Counted from the stretch's first letter, positions 1 to 12,658 are shown. The stretch: DNA of 64,000 bases from Alkalilimnicola sp. S0819 (GCF_009295635.1 NZ_WHIW01000003.1:62001-126000), one strand, 5' to 3'. Program-made: numbers and translations. Notes: generated by a model not told the origin, from the letters alone.

Positions 1-258
1 GCTGGGCAGACCTTCCTCGGCGAGCAGCGTGTCCAGCTGCTGGTTCATCCGCTGCCACTGCTCGGCGCTGTAGCCCAGCTCCTCCAGCGGGCGGCCGCCC
101 GCGGGATTGTCCGGGTGGATCTCCAGGAAACGCCACTCCACTGCCAGGGGCCAGTCGCTGCCCAGGCGCTGCAGGCGGTGGCTGCCCACATAGCAGAAGG
201 GGCAGATGTAGTCGAAGAAGAAGCTGACGGTGGTGGGCTCGGAATGCGCGCTACTCAT
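1..258 (-). CDS. DsbA-family thiol oxidoreductase, FrnE-like (3' part outside window)
   Basis: Only the first 86 codons are in the window; the gene runs off the left edge. The protein opens with a thioredoxin-fold beta strand leading into a C-P-F-C redox motif at residues 19-22, followed by a helix, which is the DsbA/FrnE arrangement. There is no signal peptide, so the visible part suggests a cytoplasmic DsbA-like or 2-hydroxychromene-2-carboxylate isomerase-like protein rather than periplasmic DsbA. It starts 8 bases after the sthA stop on the same strand, so the two are probably co-transcribed. The substrate is unknown. Confidence 0.75.
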   Translation of the reverse strand, partial: MSSAHSEPTTVSFFFDYICPFCYVGSHRLQRLGSDWPLAVEWRFLEIHPDNPAGGRPLEELGYSAEQWQRMNQQLDTLLAEEGLPS

Positions 259-266
259 GGAAATAC

Positions 267-1664
267 TCAGGACAGGCGGTTGTAGCCGTTGATGGCGGCC
301 ACCCGGTAGGCCTCGGCCATGGTCGGGTAGTTGAAGGTGGTGTTGATGAAGTACATCAGGTTATTGGCCTCGCCGGGCTGCGACATGATGGCCTGGCCGA
401 TGTGGACGATCTCCGAGGCCTGGTCGCCGAAGCAGTGGATGCCCAGGATCTCCAGGGTGTCTATGTGGAACAGCAGCTTGAGCATGCCGGTGGTCTGGCC
501 GGTGATCTGCGCGCGGGCCAGGTCCTGGAAGAAGGCGTGGCCCACTTCGTAGGGTACCTTGGCCTCGGTAAGCTCTTGCTCGGTGCGACCCACGGAGCTG
601 ATTTCGGGAATGGTGTAAATGCCGGTGGGGATGTCCTTCACCAGACGATGATCGGATTCGCCGTGCAGGATATGGCCGGCGGCGAGCCGCCCCTGGTCAT
701 AGGCGGCGCTGGCGAGGCTGGGGTAGCCGATCACATCACCCACCGCGTATATGTGCGGCTGGGCAGTCTGGTAGCACGCGTTTACCGCCAGCTGGCCACG
801 GCCGTCGGGCTCTATGCCCAGGGCTTCCAGCCCCATGTCCTGAGTGTTGCCGGTGCGCCCGATCGCCCAGAGCAGCACTTCGTTCTTCACCCGCTTGCCC
901 GACTCCAGTTGCAGCACCACGCCATCGTCGAGGGCCTCCACCCGGGTGTGGGACTCATTGTGGCGGATCAGCACGCCCAGTTCCCGCAGGTGGTAGCTGA
1001 GCGCATCGGAGATCTCGTCGTCCAGGAAGGTGAGCAGGCGCTCGCGGGTGTTGATCAGGTCAACCTTGGCTCCCAGCCCGCGGAAGATGGAGGCGTATTC
1101 GCTGCCGATCACGCCGGCCCCATAGATGGTGATGGAGCGGGGTGTATGGGAAAGGTTCAGAATAGTGTCGCTGTCGAACACCGCCGGGTGCTCGAAATCC
1201 ACGTCGTCCGGGCGATAGGGGCGGGAACCGGTGGCGATGAGAAAGTGATCGGCGCTGTAGCGCTGCCGGCGCCCGTCCTTTTGCACCAGTTCCACCGTGT
1301 GGGCATCGATGAAGCGGGCGCGGCCCTGCAGCACGGGGATGCTGTTGCGGGCGTAGTAGCGGCTGCGGCGTTCCACTTGCTGGCCGATGACGCGTTCGGT
1401 GCTGCGCATGAGTTGGGGGAAGGTCAGCGCCTTGGGCTCGCTGATATCCCGGTAAAGGGGGTTGGAGTTGAATTCCATCATGCGCTTCACGTTGTGGCGC
1501 AGCGCCTTGGAGGGGATGGTGCCCCAGTGGGTGCAGCCGCCGCCGACCATGCGGTAAAGCTCGACCATGGCGACCTTGCGACCCGCTTTGGACAGTTTCA
1601 TGGCAGCCCCCTCGCCGCCCGGGCCGCTGCCGATGACCAGCGTGTCGAAATGCCTGTTGTTCAT
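267..1664 (-). CDS. sthA: Soluble pyridine nucleotide transhydrogenase SthA
   Basis: This 465-residue flavoprotein transfers hydride between NADPH and NAD+ in the cytoplasm. The N-terminal FAD motif [10 protein letters not shown] lies at residues 12-21, and a second dinucleotide motif ([12 protein letters not shown]) lies near residue 180. The redox-active CxxxxC pair of dihydrolipoamide dehydrogenases is not present: the segment reads [16 protein letters not shown], keeping only the first Cys. That is the family signature of SthA and separates it from Lpd and glutathione reductase. Length equals the usual 464-466 residues. It follows the broken HDOD-GAF gene at a distance of 97 bases and precedes the DsbA-like gene. 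Confidence 0.95.
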   Translation of the reverse strand: MNNRHFDTLVIGSGPGGEGAAMKLSKAGRKVAMVELYRMVGGGCTHWGTIPSKALRHNVKRMMEFNSNPLYRDISEPKALTFPQLMRSTERVIGQQVERRSRYYARNSIPVLQGRARFIDAHTVELVQKDGRRQRYSADHFLIATGSRPYRPDDVDFEHPAVFDSDTILNLSHTPRSITIYGAGVIGSEYASIFRGLGAKVDLINTRERLLTFLDDEISDALSYHLRELGVLIRHNESHTRVEALDDGVVLQLESGKRVKNEVLLWAIGRTGNTQDMGLEALGIEPDGRGQLAVNACYQTAQPHIYAVGDVIGYPSLASAAYDQGRLAAGHILHGESDHRLVKDIPTGIYTIPEISSVGRTEQELTEAKVPYEVGHAFFQDLARAQITGQTTGMLKLLFHIDTLEILGIHCFGDQASEIVHIGQAIMSQPGEANNLMYFINTTFNYPTMAEAYRVAAINGYNRLS

Positions 1665-1761
1665 AGCGCTGAGGGTATCCTTGGTCTTGTACGATGCCGT
1701 CGTCAGTATACCTGCATGAGCCTGGCGTATTAACGGCCCGCCGGGGCGAGGCGAGTTTTCG

Positions 1762-3186
1762 TCACGCCATCAGCTGGCCCAGCGCCAGGTTGCCCTGCTG
1801 CAGGAAGTGGCGGAAGGCTTCGAAGCTGTCCCGATCCAGCGCCCGTCCGCCCTGTCGGCAGTCCGCGTAGATCAGCCCTATCCCCTTGCCCCGCACCCGC
1901 AGCGCGCCGAGAAAGAAATCCTGGGCCAGGCGCTCGGCCAGCGCCTGTGGCACGGCGTCCTCCCCCCCGGGGCCGTACCAGCGGCCTTGGCCGTCGGCGA
2001 GGGTTTCCCGCAGCAGGGCGCAGTCTGGCTCCGCCAGTCGAAAGCGCAGGCTCTCCTCCAGGGTATCGTTGCGCACGCCCAAGGCGTATTTCAGGCGCAG
2101 TTCCCGCCGATCCGTGGAGAGCACCAGCAGTACCGTGCGATCCATGGCGATGCCGCGGTAGATGCCCTCCATGATCATGTCCAGTACGGTCTGCACATCG
2201 GGCTTCTGCTCCAGCACCGCGGAGAGCTCCCGCAGGATCTTCAGCTGCAGAATGGGCGCCGGTCGGCGCGGACCGCTGTCCGGCTCCTGCTGCTGGCGCG
2301 CGGTTTCGCTGCCCATTTCGTCGAAGCGCATGCCGAAGGCCTCGGCGGCGCGGTTGAGCTCGGTCCGGGAGCGTTCCAGGAAGTCCTTGGTCTGGGCGAG
2401 GCTGCGTTGCGTGAACCTGGCGATTTCCTGGGTCACCTGGCTGACCATCGCCGAGCTCCAGCCGTTCTGGCGCACCGCGCGCTCCAGGCGATGCCCCAGG
2501 CACACGCTGCCGGGCCGCCCGCGCAGCGGCGTGTCGGGCGAGGCACGCAGCGCCTCTTCCAGCACGCTGCCCAGGTGCCATTGGCGGGCAAGGCCCAGGC
2601 TGAGCTCCCGCAGCTCGAAACCCAGGGCCTGCTTCTGGGCGCTGCCCGGGGGCTCACCGTCCGCGAGTCGGCGCTCCAGTTCCTAGGCCTCCTGATCTCC
2701 GGCATAGGCCCAGAAGGCGATCTCGCCCAAGCGGTAGAGCAGGGCGGCGATGAAGATCTCCTCGGGCGCCTCGTCCCCCGCCTGTTGGGCGATGAGCTTG
2801 GCCTGCACGGCGGCGTAGACGGATTGGCGCATCAGCCCCACCAGATGGCTGCGGGCCTCGCCGTTGAGGAAGGTGTCGATGAGGATCTGCGACAGGCCTA
2901 TGCCGCGCACGGTATCGAACCCCAGCATCACCACGGCGCGGCTGATGGTATTGATCTCGCGACCGCTGCGGTTGTAGTGAGCGCTGTTGGCGATGCGCAG
3001 CACCCCGGAAGTCATGGAGGCATCACGCAGCACCACCGCCGCCAGGTCATTGGCCGAGGCCCCCGTGTCGGTGGAGATGTTGCACAGCTGCTGCACCGTG
3101 TTGTTGAGCACGGGCATGTCACGCTCGTTGAGACGATGCATCCAGCGGGCGAGGGAGGTATCGGTGCTTTGCTCGGCGGGCAGCAT
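1762..3186 (-). pseudogene. HDOD-GAF signalling protein interrupted by an in-frame TAG
   Basis: The N-terminal 167 codons encode an HDOD domain, a metal-independent relative of HD phosphohydrolases used in bacterial signalling. An amber codon at 2683-2685 follows. The same frame then continues without another stop to the TGA at 1762-1764, and this second part completes the HDOD region and adds a GAF-like domain (from about residue 275 of the reconstructed 474-codon frame). Codon content is protein-like right across the amber, so this was one gene. A single C-to-T change (CAG to TAG) would explain the break. The distal part could restart at ATG 2563-2565. It lies between motY and sthA on the same strand. 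Real nonsense mutation, readthrough and sequence error cannot be separated here. Confidence 0.8.
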
Positions 3187-3266
3187 CTAGCCGGTGCTCT
3201 TGTAGCGAATGATGGGCCCTACGGTATACCGCGGCGGCGGCGCTGCAAAGGGTGTGGGCAACGCCT

Positions 3267-4253
3267 TCAGGGCGTGGTGGCGTCCGCGCTGTGCAACAGG
3301 CGCAGCGCGTTCAGGGCTCGTTGATCCGAGGCCTTTTCCCAGTCGGTGAGCGTCTCGATCTCCAGCACCACCCGGCGATTGGCGGCCAGGTCCAGCGGCC
3401 GTGGTCCGGTCTTGGCGGGCATGGCCTCGCCGTGGGCACGTATCTGGATGCGCGCCGGGTGCAGCCCCAGCTTCACCAGATAGTCCCGCGCCTCGCGGGC
3501 GCGCTGTAACGACAGACGCCGGTTGTGGGCCACGCTGCCGCGTACGTCCGCATGACCGCTGATCAGCACCCGGTCCCAGGCAGAGCGATGCAGCAACTCC
3601 TGCGCAATCTCTTCCAGACGCTCCATGGCGGGGCGGTCAAGACCGGCGTTGTCGGTGGCGAAGTACAGCCGGGGCGGTTCCTGGTCGGTGATGCGCGGCG
3701 GGGGCTCGTAGGCCCGCAGGAGGTTGGCGTGGCCGCCATAGCCCTCGGGCGAGGCGGCCACGAGGCGCCTCACGCAACGATCGAAGGCCATGGAGGCCTG
3801 GCGGAAATACACCGGCGAGAGGCTTACCTGCACCGCGCCGCGGCGGAACCAGTCGGCGAACCGCAGGGCCGGCCGGCGGCCCTGCTCCAGGGCGGTGAAC
3901 AGCTGGCGGGAGATGTAGTGGTTGAACAGGAAAGCGTCCCGCTCGCCCCGGTAGCGCACCTTGCGCACCAACTGCTCCGGCTCGCTGCGCCAGTGCGGCG
4001 CGGTCAGGTGCAGCTCGGCGGTGCCGTCGGTGGCGGCCGGCCAGTCCACGAGCAGCCGTAGATGGAACTCCAGCGCCTGGTTGACGCTGAAGAGCGCCAC
4101 GCCGAAGCGCGGAATGGGGTGCGAGAGATAGCAGCTGCCCGCGTCCGCCTTGTGCAGCCATTCACTCTGATCCAGCGCGGCCAGGTAATGCCGTTGGCCG
4201 GCGATGGTCGGACTGGAGAGCAAGAGCAATGTGAGCAGCAATAGGGCGCGCAT
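3267..4253 (-). CDS. motY: Flagellar sodium-motor protein MotY (OmpA-like C-terminus)
   Basis: Predicted secreted protein of 328 residues. From ATG 4253 the protein begins with a hydrophobic signal peptide (MRALLLLTLLLLSSPTIAG), so this start is chosen over one 24 codons upstream. The N-terminal half has the MotY pattern of an early Trp, then C-x-L-x-H/Q-x-IP-x-(F/Y)-G. The C-terminal half (about residues 205-300) is an OmpA/MotB peptidoglycan-binding domain with ISGHADVRGS and the N-RRLSLQRA motif. MotY forms the T ring that anchors PomA/B-type stators in Vibrio and Pseudomonas. No other flagellar gene is nearby. A generic OmpA-family lipoprotein is the alternative, but there is no lipobox Cys. 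Confidence 0.82.
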   Translation of the reverse strand: MRALLLLTLLLLSSPTIAGQRHYLAALDQSEWLHKADAGSCYLSHPIPRFGVALFSVNQALEFHLRLLVDWPAATDGTAELHLTAPHWRSEPEQLVRKVRYRGERDAFLFNHYISRQLFTALEQGRRPALRFADWFRRGAVQVSLSPVYFRQASMAFDRCVRRLVAASPEGYGGHANLLRAYEPPPRITDQEPPRLYFATDNAGLDRPAMERLEEIAQELLHRSAWDRVLISGHADVRGSVAHNRRLSLQRAREARDYLVKLGLHPARIQIRAHGEAMPAKTGPRPLDLAANRRVVLEIETLTDWEKASDQRALNALRLLHSADATTP

Positions 4254-4354
4254 GCTTAAGGTATCGGCGGGGAAACCGGCCGCTTTAGCCTGCGGCGCGG
4301 AAAGAGCGGCCTGTGGGCGTGGCATGACGAGTGTCCCGCGGTGCCCGGCCCCAC

Positions 4355-4382
4355 AAAAAAGCCGGGCACAGGGCCCGGCTTT
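4355..4382 (-). terminator. Rho-independent terminator after acnA
   Basis: On the minus strand GCCGGGC (4373-4379) pairs with GCCCGGC (4361-4367) around a 5-base loop, followed by a run of six T (plus-strand A-run 4355-4360). It lies 25 bases beyond the acnA stop and separates acnA from motY. Confidence 0.85.
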
Positions 4383-4406
4383 CTACTGGGGTTGGCAGCG
4401 CGCCCC

Positions 4407-7091
<2,685 letters not shown>

Positions 7092-7188
7092 CGTACCTCC
7101 CAGTTATTTCTCGCGATGTTCGGGAGCGGCACCCGCCCCAAAAGCGGCGCATATGATACACCAGCCCTTATGAGTTTTGTGCACTGTT

Positions 7189-7821
7189 TCATGGTTGCGG
7201 TGGATTCGCCCCGTCGGAGCGCAGCCTTTCAAGGTTCTCCAAGAGTTGTGCCCGGCGGAAAAGCAGTTTCAGGCGCGAGCCGCCCTGGGCGCGCCAGAGG
7301 CTGGCGGCGCGCACCCCGGCGAGCAGCAGCGCGCGTATGCGTTCGGCATTGCCGGCATCCTGCAGATAGACCCGTTCGCCCTGAATCATCACCTTCGGGC
7401 GTAGTGTGCTCACCGTCTCCGTGTACAGCCCCGCCAGGTTCTTGACCACGTTTTCGTGGCCCTCACCGAAGTACTCGCGCTGTTGACGGGCCTGTGCCAG
7501 GCCGTCGCCCAGGTGGGCGAGCATGGCCCGGTGACGGGCGAGCTTGCGCTCCAGGTGCAGCAGCAGGATCAGGTATCGGCTGAGTTCCGGGCGATCCGGG
7601 CGGTGCAACTGGGTCGCCAGGCTGTCCAGTCCCGGGCGCAGAGCCGCTACGCCGCCGTAGGCGGCGAGCACATCGCCCTCATAGGGGGCCAGCAAGCCCG
7701 CAAGGCAGGTGTGGAAAGCCGCGGTGTCGATTCGGCCATGGCGGGCGATGGACAGCACCTGCTCCAGGGACATGACGATGGCGGCCAAGGCCGCGGTCTG
7801 CTGTTGTAGTTGTCGGCTCAT
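7189..7821 (-). CDS. hflD: HflD-like lysogenization regulator homologue
   Basis: All-helical protein of 210 residues matching HflD, a membrane-associated protein named for its effect on lambda CII stability in E. coli; its normal cellular role is unclear. The pattern QTAALAAI..Q....I...G and the central [28 protein letters not shown]-like stretch are typical. The start overlaps the mnmA stop by 4 bases (ATGA arrangement), so it is translationally coupled to mnmA. The mnmA-hflD pair is conserved in many gammaproteobacteria. Confidence 0.88.
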   Translation of the reverse strand: MSRQLQQQTAALAAIVMSLEQVLSIARHGRIDTAAFHTCLAGLLAPYEGDVLAAYGGVAALRPGLDSLATQLHRPDRPELSRYLILLLHLERKLARHRAMLAHLGDGLAQARQQREYFGEGHENVVKNLAGLYTETVSTLRPKVMIQGERVYLQDAGNAERIRALLLAGVRAASLWRAQGGSRLKLLFRRAQLLENLERLRSDGANPPQP

Positions 7822-8930
7822 GGGGCCAGATCCAGCCGGTCGCGCCAGTCGATGATGCCGCCGCCCAGGCAGGCCTCGTCCTGGTAGAGCACCACCGATT
7901 GCCCCGGGGTGACGGCGCGCTGGGGCTCGTCGAAACGCAGCTCCAGCGTGCCATCGTCCCGCACCTTGGCCTCACAGGGCTGATCCGCCTGCCGATAACG
8001 GGTCTTGGCGGTGCAGCGAAAGCGCGTGGCCGGCGGCCCGCCGGCCACCCAGCGCAGGTCCGTGGCCCGCAGGGCGCGGGAGAGCAGCCGTGGATGGGCG
8101 TGGTCCTGGGCCACCAGCAGGCGGTTGCTTTCCCGTTCCTTGTCGATCACATACCAGGCGCCTTCCGTGTGGCCGGCCCGCCCGCCAATGGCGAGCCCCC
8201 GGCGCTGGCCCAGGGTGTAGAAGGCCAGGCCATGATGGCGGCCGACGGTGTGACCCGTGTCGGTGACTATCTCGCCCGGCTCCCGGGGTAGGTAGCGGCC
8301 GAGAAACTCGCGGAAATCCCGCTCGCCGATGAAACAGATGCCGGTGCTGTCCTTCTTGTCGAAGGTGTCCAGGCCCGCGCCCTCCGCGATCTCGCGCACC
8401 TCGCGTTTATGCAGGCCGGCCAGCGGAAAGAGGCTGTGTGCCAGCGCTCGCTGGCCCAGGGTGTAGAGGAAATAGGTCTGGTCCTTGGCCTGGTCGACGG
8501 CGCGCAGCAGCCGAAAGCCGGAATCCGCATCGCCATCCACACCGGCATAGTGGCCGGTGGCCACGTAGTCCGCGCCCAGTCGCAGGGCGTAGTCCAGGAA
8601 GGCGCGGAACTTGATCTGCTGGTTGCAGAGAATGTCCGGGTTGGGGGTGCGGCCACGGCGGAACTCTTCCAGGCAGTGGTCGAAGACCTGCTGGCGATAC
8701 TCGGCGGCGAAGTTGGCCTGGTGCAGGGGGATGCCCAGCCGTTCGGCCACTTGGCGGGCGTCGGCCAGGTCCTGCTCCGCGGTGCATTCGGTGGCCGTGT
8801 CGTCGTCTTCCCAGTTCTTCATGAACAGGCCGTGAACCTCATGACCTTGTTCCTGCAGGCGTAGGGCGGCTACGGAGGAGTCGACACCGCCGGACAGGCC
8901 GACGATCACGCGGGTGCGTTTCTGGTTCAT
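7818..8930 (-). CDS. mnmA: tRNA-specific 2-thiouridylase MnmA
   Basis: Thiolates C2 of the wobble uridine (U34) in tRNA-Lys, -Glu and -Gln, taking sulfur from a persulfide relay. The protein has 370 residues. The N-terminal PP-loop [10 protein letters not shown] lies at residues 14-23, a first catalytic Cys lies in the [12 protein letters not shown] motif, and the second lies in the [10 protein letters not shown] motif. It precedes hflD with a 4-base overlap and follows nudJ after 165 bases with no gene. Same arrangement as the E. coli nudJ-mnmA-hflD locus. Confidence 0.96.
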   Translation of the reverse strand: MNQKRTRVIVGLSGGVDSSVAALRLQEQGHEVHGLFMKNWEDDDTATECTAEQDLADARQVAERLGIPLHQANFAAEYRQQVFDHCLEEFRRGRTPNPDILCNQQIKFRAFLDYALRLGADYVATGHYAGVDGDADSGFRLLRAVDQAKDQTYFLYTLGQRALAHSLFPLAGLHKREVREIAEGAGLDTFDKKDSTGICFIGERDFREFLGRYLPREPGEIVTDTGHTVGRHHGLAFYTLGQRRGLAIGGRAGHTEGAWYVIDKERESNRLLVAQDHAHPRLLSRALRATDLRWVAGGPPATRFRCTAKTRYRQADQPCEAKVRDDGTLELRFDEPQRAVTPGQSVVLYQDEACLGGGIIDWRDRLDLAP

Positions 8931-9095
8931 GAACGCTCGACAAGTGGTTGATGGCAGAGGGCGTTATATGGTGGCCACAGCGGCGCGGGACTGCAAGCGC
9001 CGTGGCTTGCGTCAGCGCGGCTCGGAACGGGAACGGCGCGCGCTGCGGCCGACAAGGGCCCAGGCGCATGCCCCACTGCGCGGCCAGGATCGCGT

Positions 9096-9530
9096 CTACA
9101 GGTCGCTCAGCAGCGCCAGAGGGTAGCGGGCGCCGGCCAGATAATCCTCCACGCAGCGCGCCACCAGCGGGCTGCGCAGGGCATGCTGCGCCAGTTCTGT
9201 CGGCGCGACCCACAGGCAGCGTTCGATGTCCGGGTCCAGGGCGCGCTCTTCGTGCCAGTAAAGCGGCTCGCCGGCGAAGGCGGCCCGCAGGAAGGTATCG
9301 CCGTCGGCGCTGCGCCAGCGGTACAGGCCGATCAGGGCCTGGGGGAGAAAGTCCCACGCAGTTTCCTCCAGCACCTCTCTCACCACGGCCTGGATCAGCG
9401 ACTCGCCGGATTCCAGGTGCCCGGCCGGTTGATTGAGCAGCAGACGTCCGCCGCGGCGCTCCTCGACCATCAGCAGTCGACCTTCTCGTTCAATCACGGC
9501 GGCGACGGTGACACGCGGACGCCAGACCAT
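9096..9530 (-). CDS. nudJ: NUDIX phosphohydrolase, NudJ-type
   Basis: A 144-residue Nudix hydrolase; NudJ of E. coli acts on HMP-PP/thiamin pyrophosphate and nucleoside di/triphosphates. The Nudix box spans residues 37-59, with G37, E43 and the metal-binding R51-E52-x-x-E55-E56. The Gly usually found after the EE pair is Ala here (EETA), a minor departure. Identification as NudJ rests on length, box context and location upstream of mnmA. Its ATG overlaps the stop of the upstream LysR gene by one base (TGATG), implying a shared transcript. Confidence 0.85.
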   Translation of the reverse strand: MVWRPRVTVAAVIEREGRLLMVEERRGGRLLLNQPAGHLESGESLIQAVVREVLEETAWDFLPQALIGLYRWRSADGDTFLRAAFAGEPLYWHEERALDPDIERCLWVAPTELAQHALRSPLVARCVEDYLAGARYPLALLSDL

Positions 9531-10522
9531 CAGTCCTGCTCCGTGTCGCGGCCGATGAATACGCTCTGGGCTTCGGCGTCGTCGTCGGACAGGCTGCCGC
9601 CGGTGGTCTCGAAGAAGTCGGGCTTCATCATCTCGATGAAGCGCTTGGCCTGGGGCGAGAGGAATTTGCCTCGCCGGCTGATGATGCCGTAGGTGCGTCG
9701 GGGGAAGGCCTCGGGGATGGGGCGCACGGCCAAGGGCTCGTCGCCGCTGAGACAGATATCGCTGGCCACCGAGACGCCGAACCCCATGGCCACGTAGCGC
9801 TTCACCGTCTCCCAGCTGCCCACCTCCAGCCGCACCTTGTAGGGAATGCTGTGTTGCTGGAAGACCAGGTTGACCATTCGCCAGGTGCTCAGGTGTCGGG
9901 GCGGCAGGATCAGATCCTGCTCGGCGATGTCCTCCAGGGTGATCTCCGGCTTGCGCGCCAAGGGGTGGTCCGGCGGGGTGATCAACGACAGCCCGTAGGA
10001 GTAGACAGCCTTGTACATGATGTCATCGGGCAGATCGAGCATGGAGCCCACGGCGAAATCCACCTGGTCGTTGCGCAGTACCGCGAGCATGTCCTTGGCG
10101 GCCACATGGTGCAGCTTGATGCGCACCTTGGGATAGGCATGCATGTAGTCGCGCAGCAGCTCGGGAAGGATGTACAGGGTGGAGGATTCGCCGGCGGCGA
10201 TATCCAGTCGCCCGGACTGCAGGCTTTCATTACGCTGCAGGAACTGCTCGGGCAGGGCGTCTATGCCGTCCACCAGGGGCAGGGCCAGCTCGTACAGGGT
10301 GCGCCCGTCGGGGGTGAGCCGGATACGCGGTCCGCGCCGCTCGAACAGGGTGATCCCCAGCTCCCGCTCCAGGGCCTGGATCTGCAGCGACACGGATGGC
10401 TGGCTCAGATACAGCCGTTCGGCGGCCTTGGAGATGCTGCCGGACTGCGCCGCGAAGCAGAAAGCGCGCAGCTGTTTGACCCGGTTGTGCTTGTAATAGA
10501 CGCGACCCGAGTTTCTGGACAC
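9530..10522 (-). CDS. LysR-family regulator divergent from aceA
   Basis: Transcription factor of 330 residues. The N-terminal winged helix-turn-helix (about residues 15-75) reads SGSISKAAERLYLSQPSVS through the recognition helix. A periplasmic-binding-like effector domain (about 105-310) follows, then an acidic tail. It starts at GTG 10522, chosen because CAGGAG lies 8 bases upstream. It is divergent from aceA and coupled to nudJ. LysR proteins usually bind between themselves and a divergent target, so control of aceA, or autoregulation, is a reasonable inference. Effector unknown; it is clearly different from the CysB at 25.6 kb. Confidence 0.88.
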   Translation of the reverse strand: MSRNSGRVYYKHNRVKQLRAFCFAAQSGSISKAAERLYLSQPSVSLQIQALERELGITLFERRGPRIRLTPDGRTLYELALPLVDGIDALPEQFLQRNESLQSGRLDIAAGESSTLYILPELLRDYMHAYPKVRIKLHHVAAKDMLAVLRNDQVDFAVGSMLDLPDDIMYKAVYSYGLSLITPPDHPLARKPEITLEDIAEQDLILPPRHLSTWRMVNLVFQQHSIPYKVRLEVGSWETVKRYVAMGFGVSVASDICLSGDEPLAVRPIPEAFPRRTYGIISRRGKFLSPQAKRFIEMMKPDFFETTGGSLSDDDAEAQSVFIGRDTEQD

Positions 10523-10540
10523 GCGCGACTCCTGCCTTCT

Positions 10541-10564
10541 ATAGCGAATCGCAATATTCGATAT
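10541..10564. promoter_or_regulatory. Candidate LysR operator (inverted repeat)
   Basis: ATAGCGAAT (10541-10549) and ATTCGATAT (10556-10564) form an inverted repeat with one mismatch across a 6-base spacer, in AT-rich DNA just upstream of the LysR gene. This is the expected place for an autoregulatory LysR site. TTGACA follows immediately at 10564-10569. Binding is inferred only. Confidence 0.5.
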
Positions 10565-10869
10565 TGACAGAATGAGGTTGTCAAATGCTGCGCTGCGGCA
10601 CTAGACTGCATCCCCTGACGGAACTGGTGTCCGTCGGGGATTGCCGCGCCCAACCCGTCGCGGCGATTCAGGCACGCACAACCCAAGCGCGCCACCCGCG
10701 CGGTGCGCAAGCCGGCTCAGCCTCGCCAGCTTGCGGTGCCGCGCAACTCCAGGGCGCCGAGCGATGCCTGGTCGCGACGCCTGGATGCAACGGGATGCCC
10801 ACAGCGCAACGGCCGCATTCGAATCCCGGTCCCTGGAGCAGCCATCGGTGCTAGAGCGCCGGGCAGAAA

Positions 10870-10898
10870 CTGACGCGGGCATCATTTGTCGCTAGAAT
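10870..10898 (+). promoter_or_regulatory. Candidate sigma-70 promoter for aceA
   Basis: CTGACG (10870-10875) and TAGAAT (10893-10898) are separated by 17 bases and match the sigma-70 boxes at 4 of 6 and 5 of 6 positions. It faces aceA. Confidence 0.5.
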
Positions 10899-10994
10899 GC
10901 GCACCCGGCTCGGTGGGTGCGCCTGGCAACGAGAACCAAGGTACCCGACCCGTCCGAGCACTTCGGGCTTCACTCCGCAGCAATGGGATTGACC

Positions 10995-12590
10995 ATGTCA
11001 CAGTACTCCAAAGATATCGAAGCAATCGCAGCCTTGCGCCAGGCTCAGGACGGCCGGTGGGACGCCATCAACCCGGAAGATGCCGCGCGCATGCGCGCCC
11101 AGAACCGCTTCAAGAGCGGCCTGGACATCGCCAAGTACACCGCGAAGATCATGCGCGAGGACATGGCGGCCTACGACGCCGATCCCGCCAACTACACCCA
11201 GTCCCTGGGTTGCTGGCACGGCTTCATCGCCCAGCAGAAGATGATCGCCATCAAGAAGCACTTCGGTAACACGAAGCGCCGTTACATCTACCTGTCCGGC
11301 TGGATGGTCGCCGCCCTGCGTAGCGAGTTCGGCCCGCTGCCGGACCAGTCCATGCACGAGAAGACCTCCGTGCCGGCGCTGATCGAGGAAATCTACACCT
11401 TCCTGCGTCAGGCCGATGCCTGGGAACTGAACCACCTGTTCCGTGCCCTGAGCGAAGCCAAGCAGGCCGGTGACCAGGCCAAGGTCAAGGATCTGGAAAA
11501 CCAGATCGAGAACCACGAATCCCACGTGGTGCCGATCATCGCCGACATCGACGCCGGTTTCGGCAACGCCGAGGCGACCTACCTGCTGTCCAAGAAGATG
11601 ATCGAAGCCGGCGCCTGCGCCATTCAGATCGAGAACCAGGTGTCCGACGAGAAGCAGTGCGGCCATCAGGACGGCAAGGTCACCGTGCCCCACGCCGACT
11701 TCCTGCAGAAGATCAACGCCGTGCGCATGGCCTTCCTGGAGCTGGGTGTCGACGACGGCGTGATCGTCGCCCGCACCGACTCCCTGGGTGCCGGCCTGAC
11801 CCAGAAGATCGCCGTCTCCAAGGAAGCCGGGGATCTGGGTGATCAGTACAACAGCTTCATCGCCGGTGATGTCATCAGCGACGCTTCCGAGATCGGCCCC
11901 GGTGATGTCGTCATCAAGCAGGACGGCAAGCTGGTCAAGGCCAAGCGCCTGGCCTCGGGCCTGTTCGAGTTCCGCAAGGACACCGGTGAAGACCGCGTGG
12001 TGCTGGACTGCATCACCAGCCTGCAGAACGGCGCGGACATGATCTGGATCGAGACCGAGAAGCCCCACGTCGGCCAGATCGCCGGCATGGTGGACCGCAT
12101 CCGCGAAGCGGTGCCGAACGCCAAGCTGGTCTACAACAACAGCCCGTCCTTCAACTGGACGCTGAACTTCCGCCAGCAGGTGTTCGACGCCTGGCAGGAG
12201 CAGGGCAAGGACGTGTCCGCCTACGATCGTGCCAAGCTGATGAGCGCCGAGTACGACAGCACCGAGCTGGCTGTGGAAGCCGACAAGTGGACCGCGGAGT
12301 TCCAGCGTGAGGGCGCCGCCAAGGCAGGTATCTTCCATCACCTGATCACCCTGCCGACCTACCACACCGCGGCCCTGTCCACCGACAACCTGGCCCAGGG
12401 CTACTTCGGCGACGAAGGCATGCTGGCCTATGTTGCCGGTGTGCAGCGCAAGGAGATCCGTCAGGGTATCGCCACCGTGAAGCACCAGGACATGGCCGGT
12501 TCCAACATCGGCGATGACCACAAGGAGTTCTTCGCCGGTGAAGCTGCGCTGAAGGCCGGTGGTAAAGACAACACCATGAACCAGTTCTAA
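10995..12590 (+). CDS. aceA: Isocitrate lyase AceA, long form
   Basis: Splits isocitrate into glyoxylate and succinate, the first step of the glyoxylate shunt. At 531 residues this is the long bacterial type known from Pseudomonas, about 100 residues longer than the E. coli enzyme. The active-site signature is KQCGH with catalytic C222. ATG 10995 (MSQYSKDIEA) is chosen because it matches the family N-terminus; upstream in-frame starts would add unrelated residues. The gene stands alone between a divergent LysR regulator and a strong terminator. No malate synthase is in the window. Confidence 0.95.
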   Translation: MSQYSKDIEAIAALRQAQDGRWDAINPEDAARMRAQNRFKSGLDIAKYTAKIMREDMAAYDADPANYTQSLGCWHGFIAQQKMIAIKKHFGNTKRRYIYLSGWMVAALRSEFGPLPDQSMHEKTSVPALIEEIYTFLRQADAWELNHLFRALSEAKQAGDQAKVKDLENQIENHESHVVPIIADIDAGFGNAEATYLLSKKMIEAGACAIQIENQVSDEKQCGHQDGKVTVPHADFLQKINAVRMAFLELGVDDGVIVARTDSLGAGLTQKIAVSKEAGDLGDQYNSFIAGDVISDASEIGPGDVVIKQDGKLVKAKRLASGLFEFRKDTGEDRVVLDCITSLQNGADMIWIETEKPHVGQIAGMVDRIREAVPNAKLVYNNSPSFNWTLNFRQQVFDAWQEQGKDVSAYDRAKLMSAEYDSTELAVEADKWTAEFQREGAAKAGIFHHLITLPTYHTAALSTDNLAQGYFGDEGMLAYVAGVQRKEIRQGIATVKHQDMAGSNIGDDHKEFFAGEAALKAGGKDNTMNQF

Positions 12591-12606
12591 GGAACGCCCA
12601 TGGTGC

Positions 12607-12658
12607 GGACGCTTCGGCGTCCCCTACGAGGAACCCCCGCGCTCGCGGGGGTTTTTTT
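12607..12658 (+). terminator. Tandem hairpins and Rho-independent terminator after aceA
   Basis: A perfect GGACGC-TTCG-GCGTCC hairpin (12607-12622) is followed by CCCCCGC-GCTC-GCGGGGG (12634-12651) and seven T. The second is a textbook intrinsic terminator. Confidence 0.92.

Larger units (their letters stand above)
10523..10994. other. Divergent LysR/aceA intergenic region
   Basis: 472 bases without a credible gene. It holds an inverted repeat near the LysR end (10541-10564), a hairpin with 9-base arms and one wobble pair (10640-10648 with 10659-10667), and a sigma-70-like promoter near aceA (10870-10898). The roughly 95-base distance from that promoter to the aceA start implies an untranslated leader. 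Confidence 0.6.
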
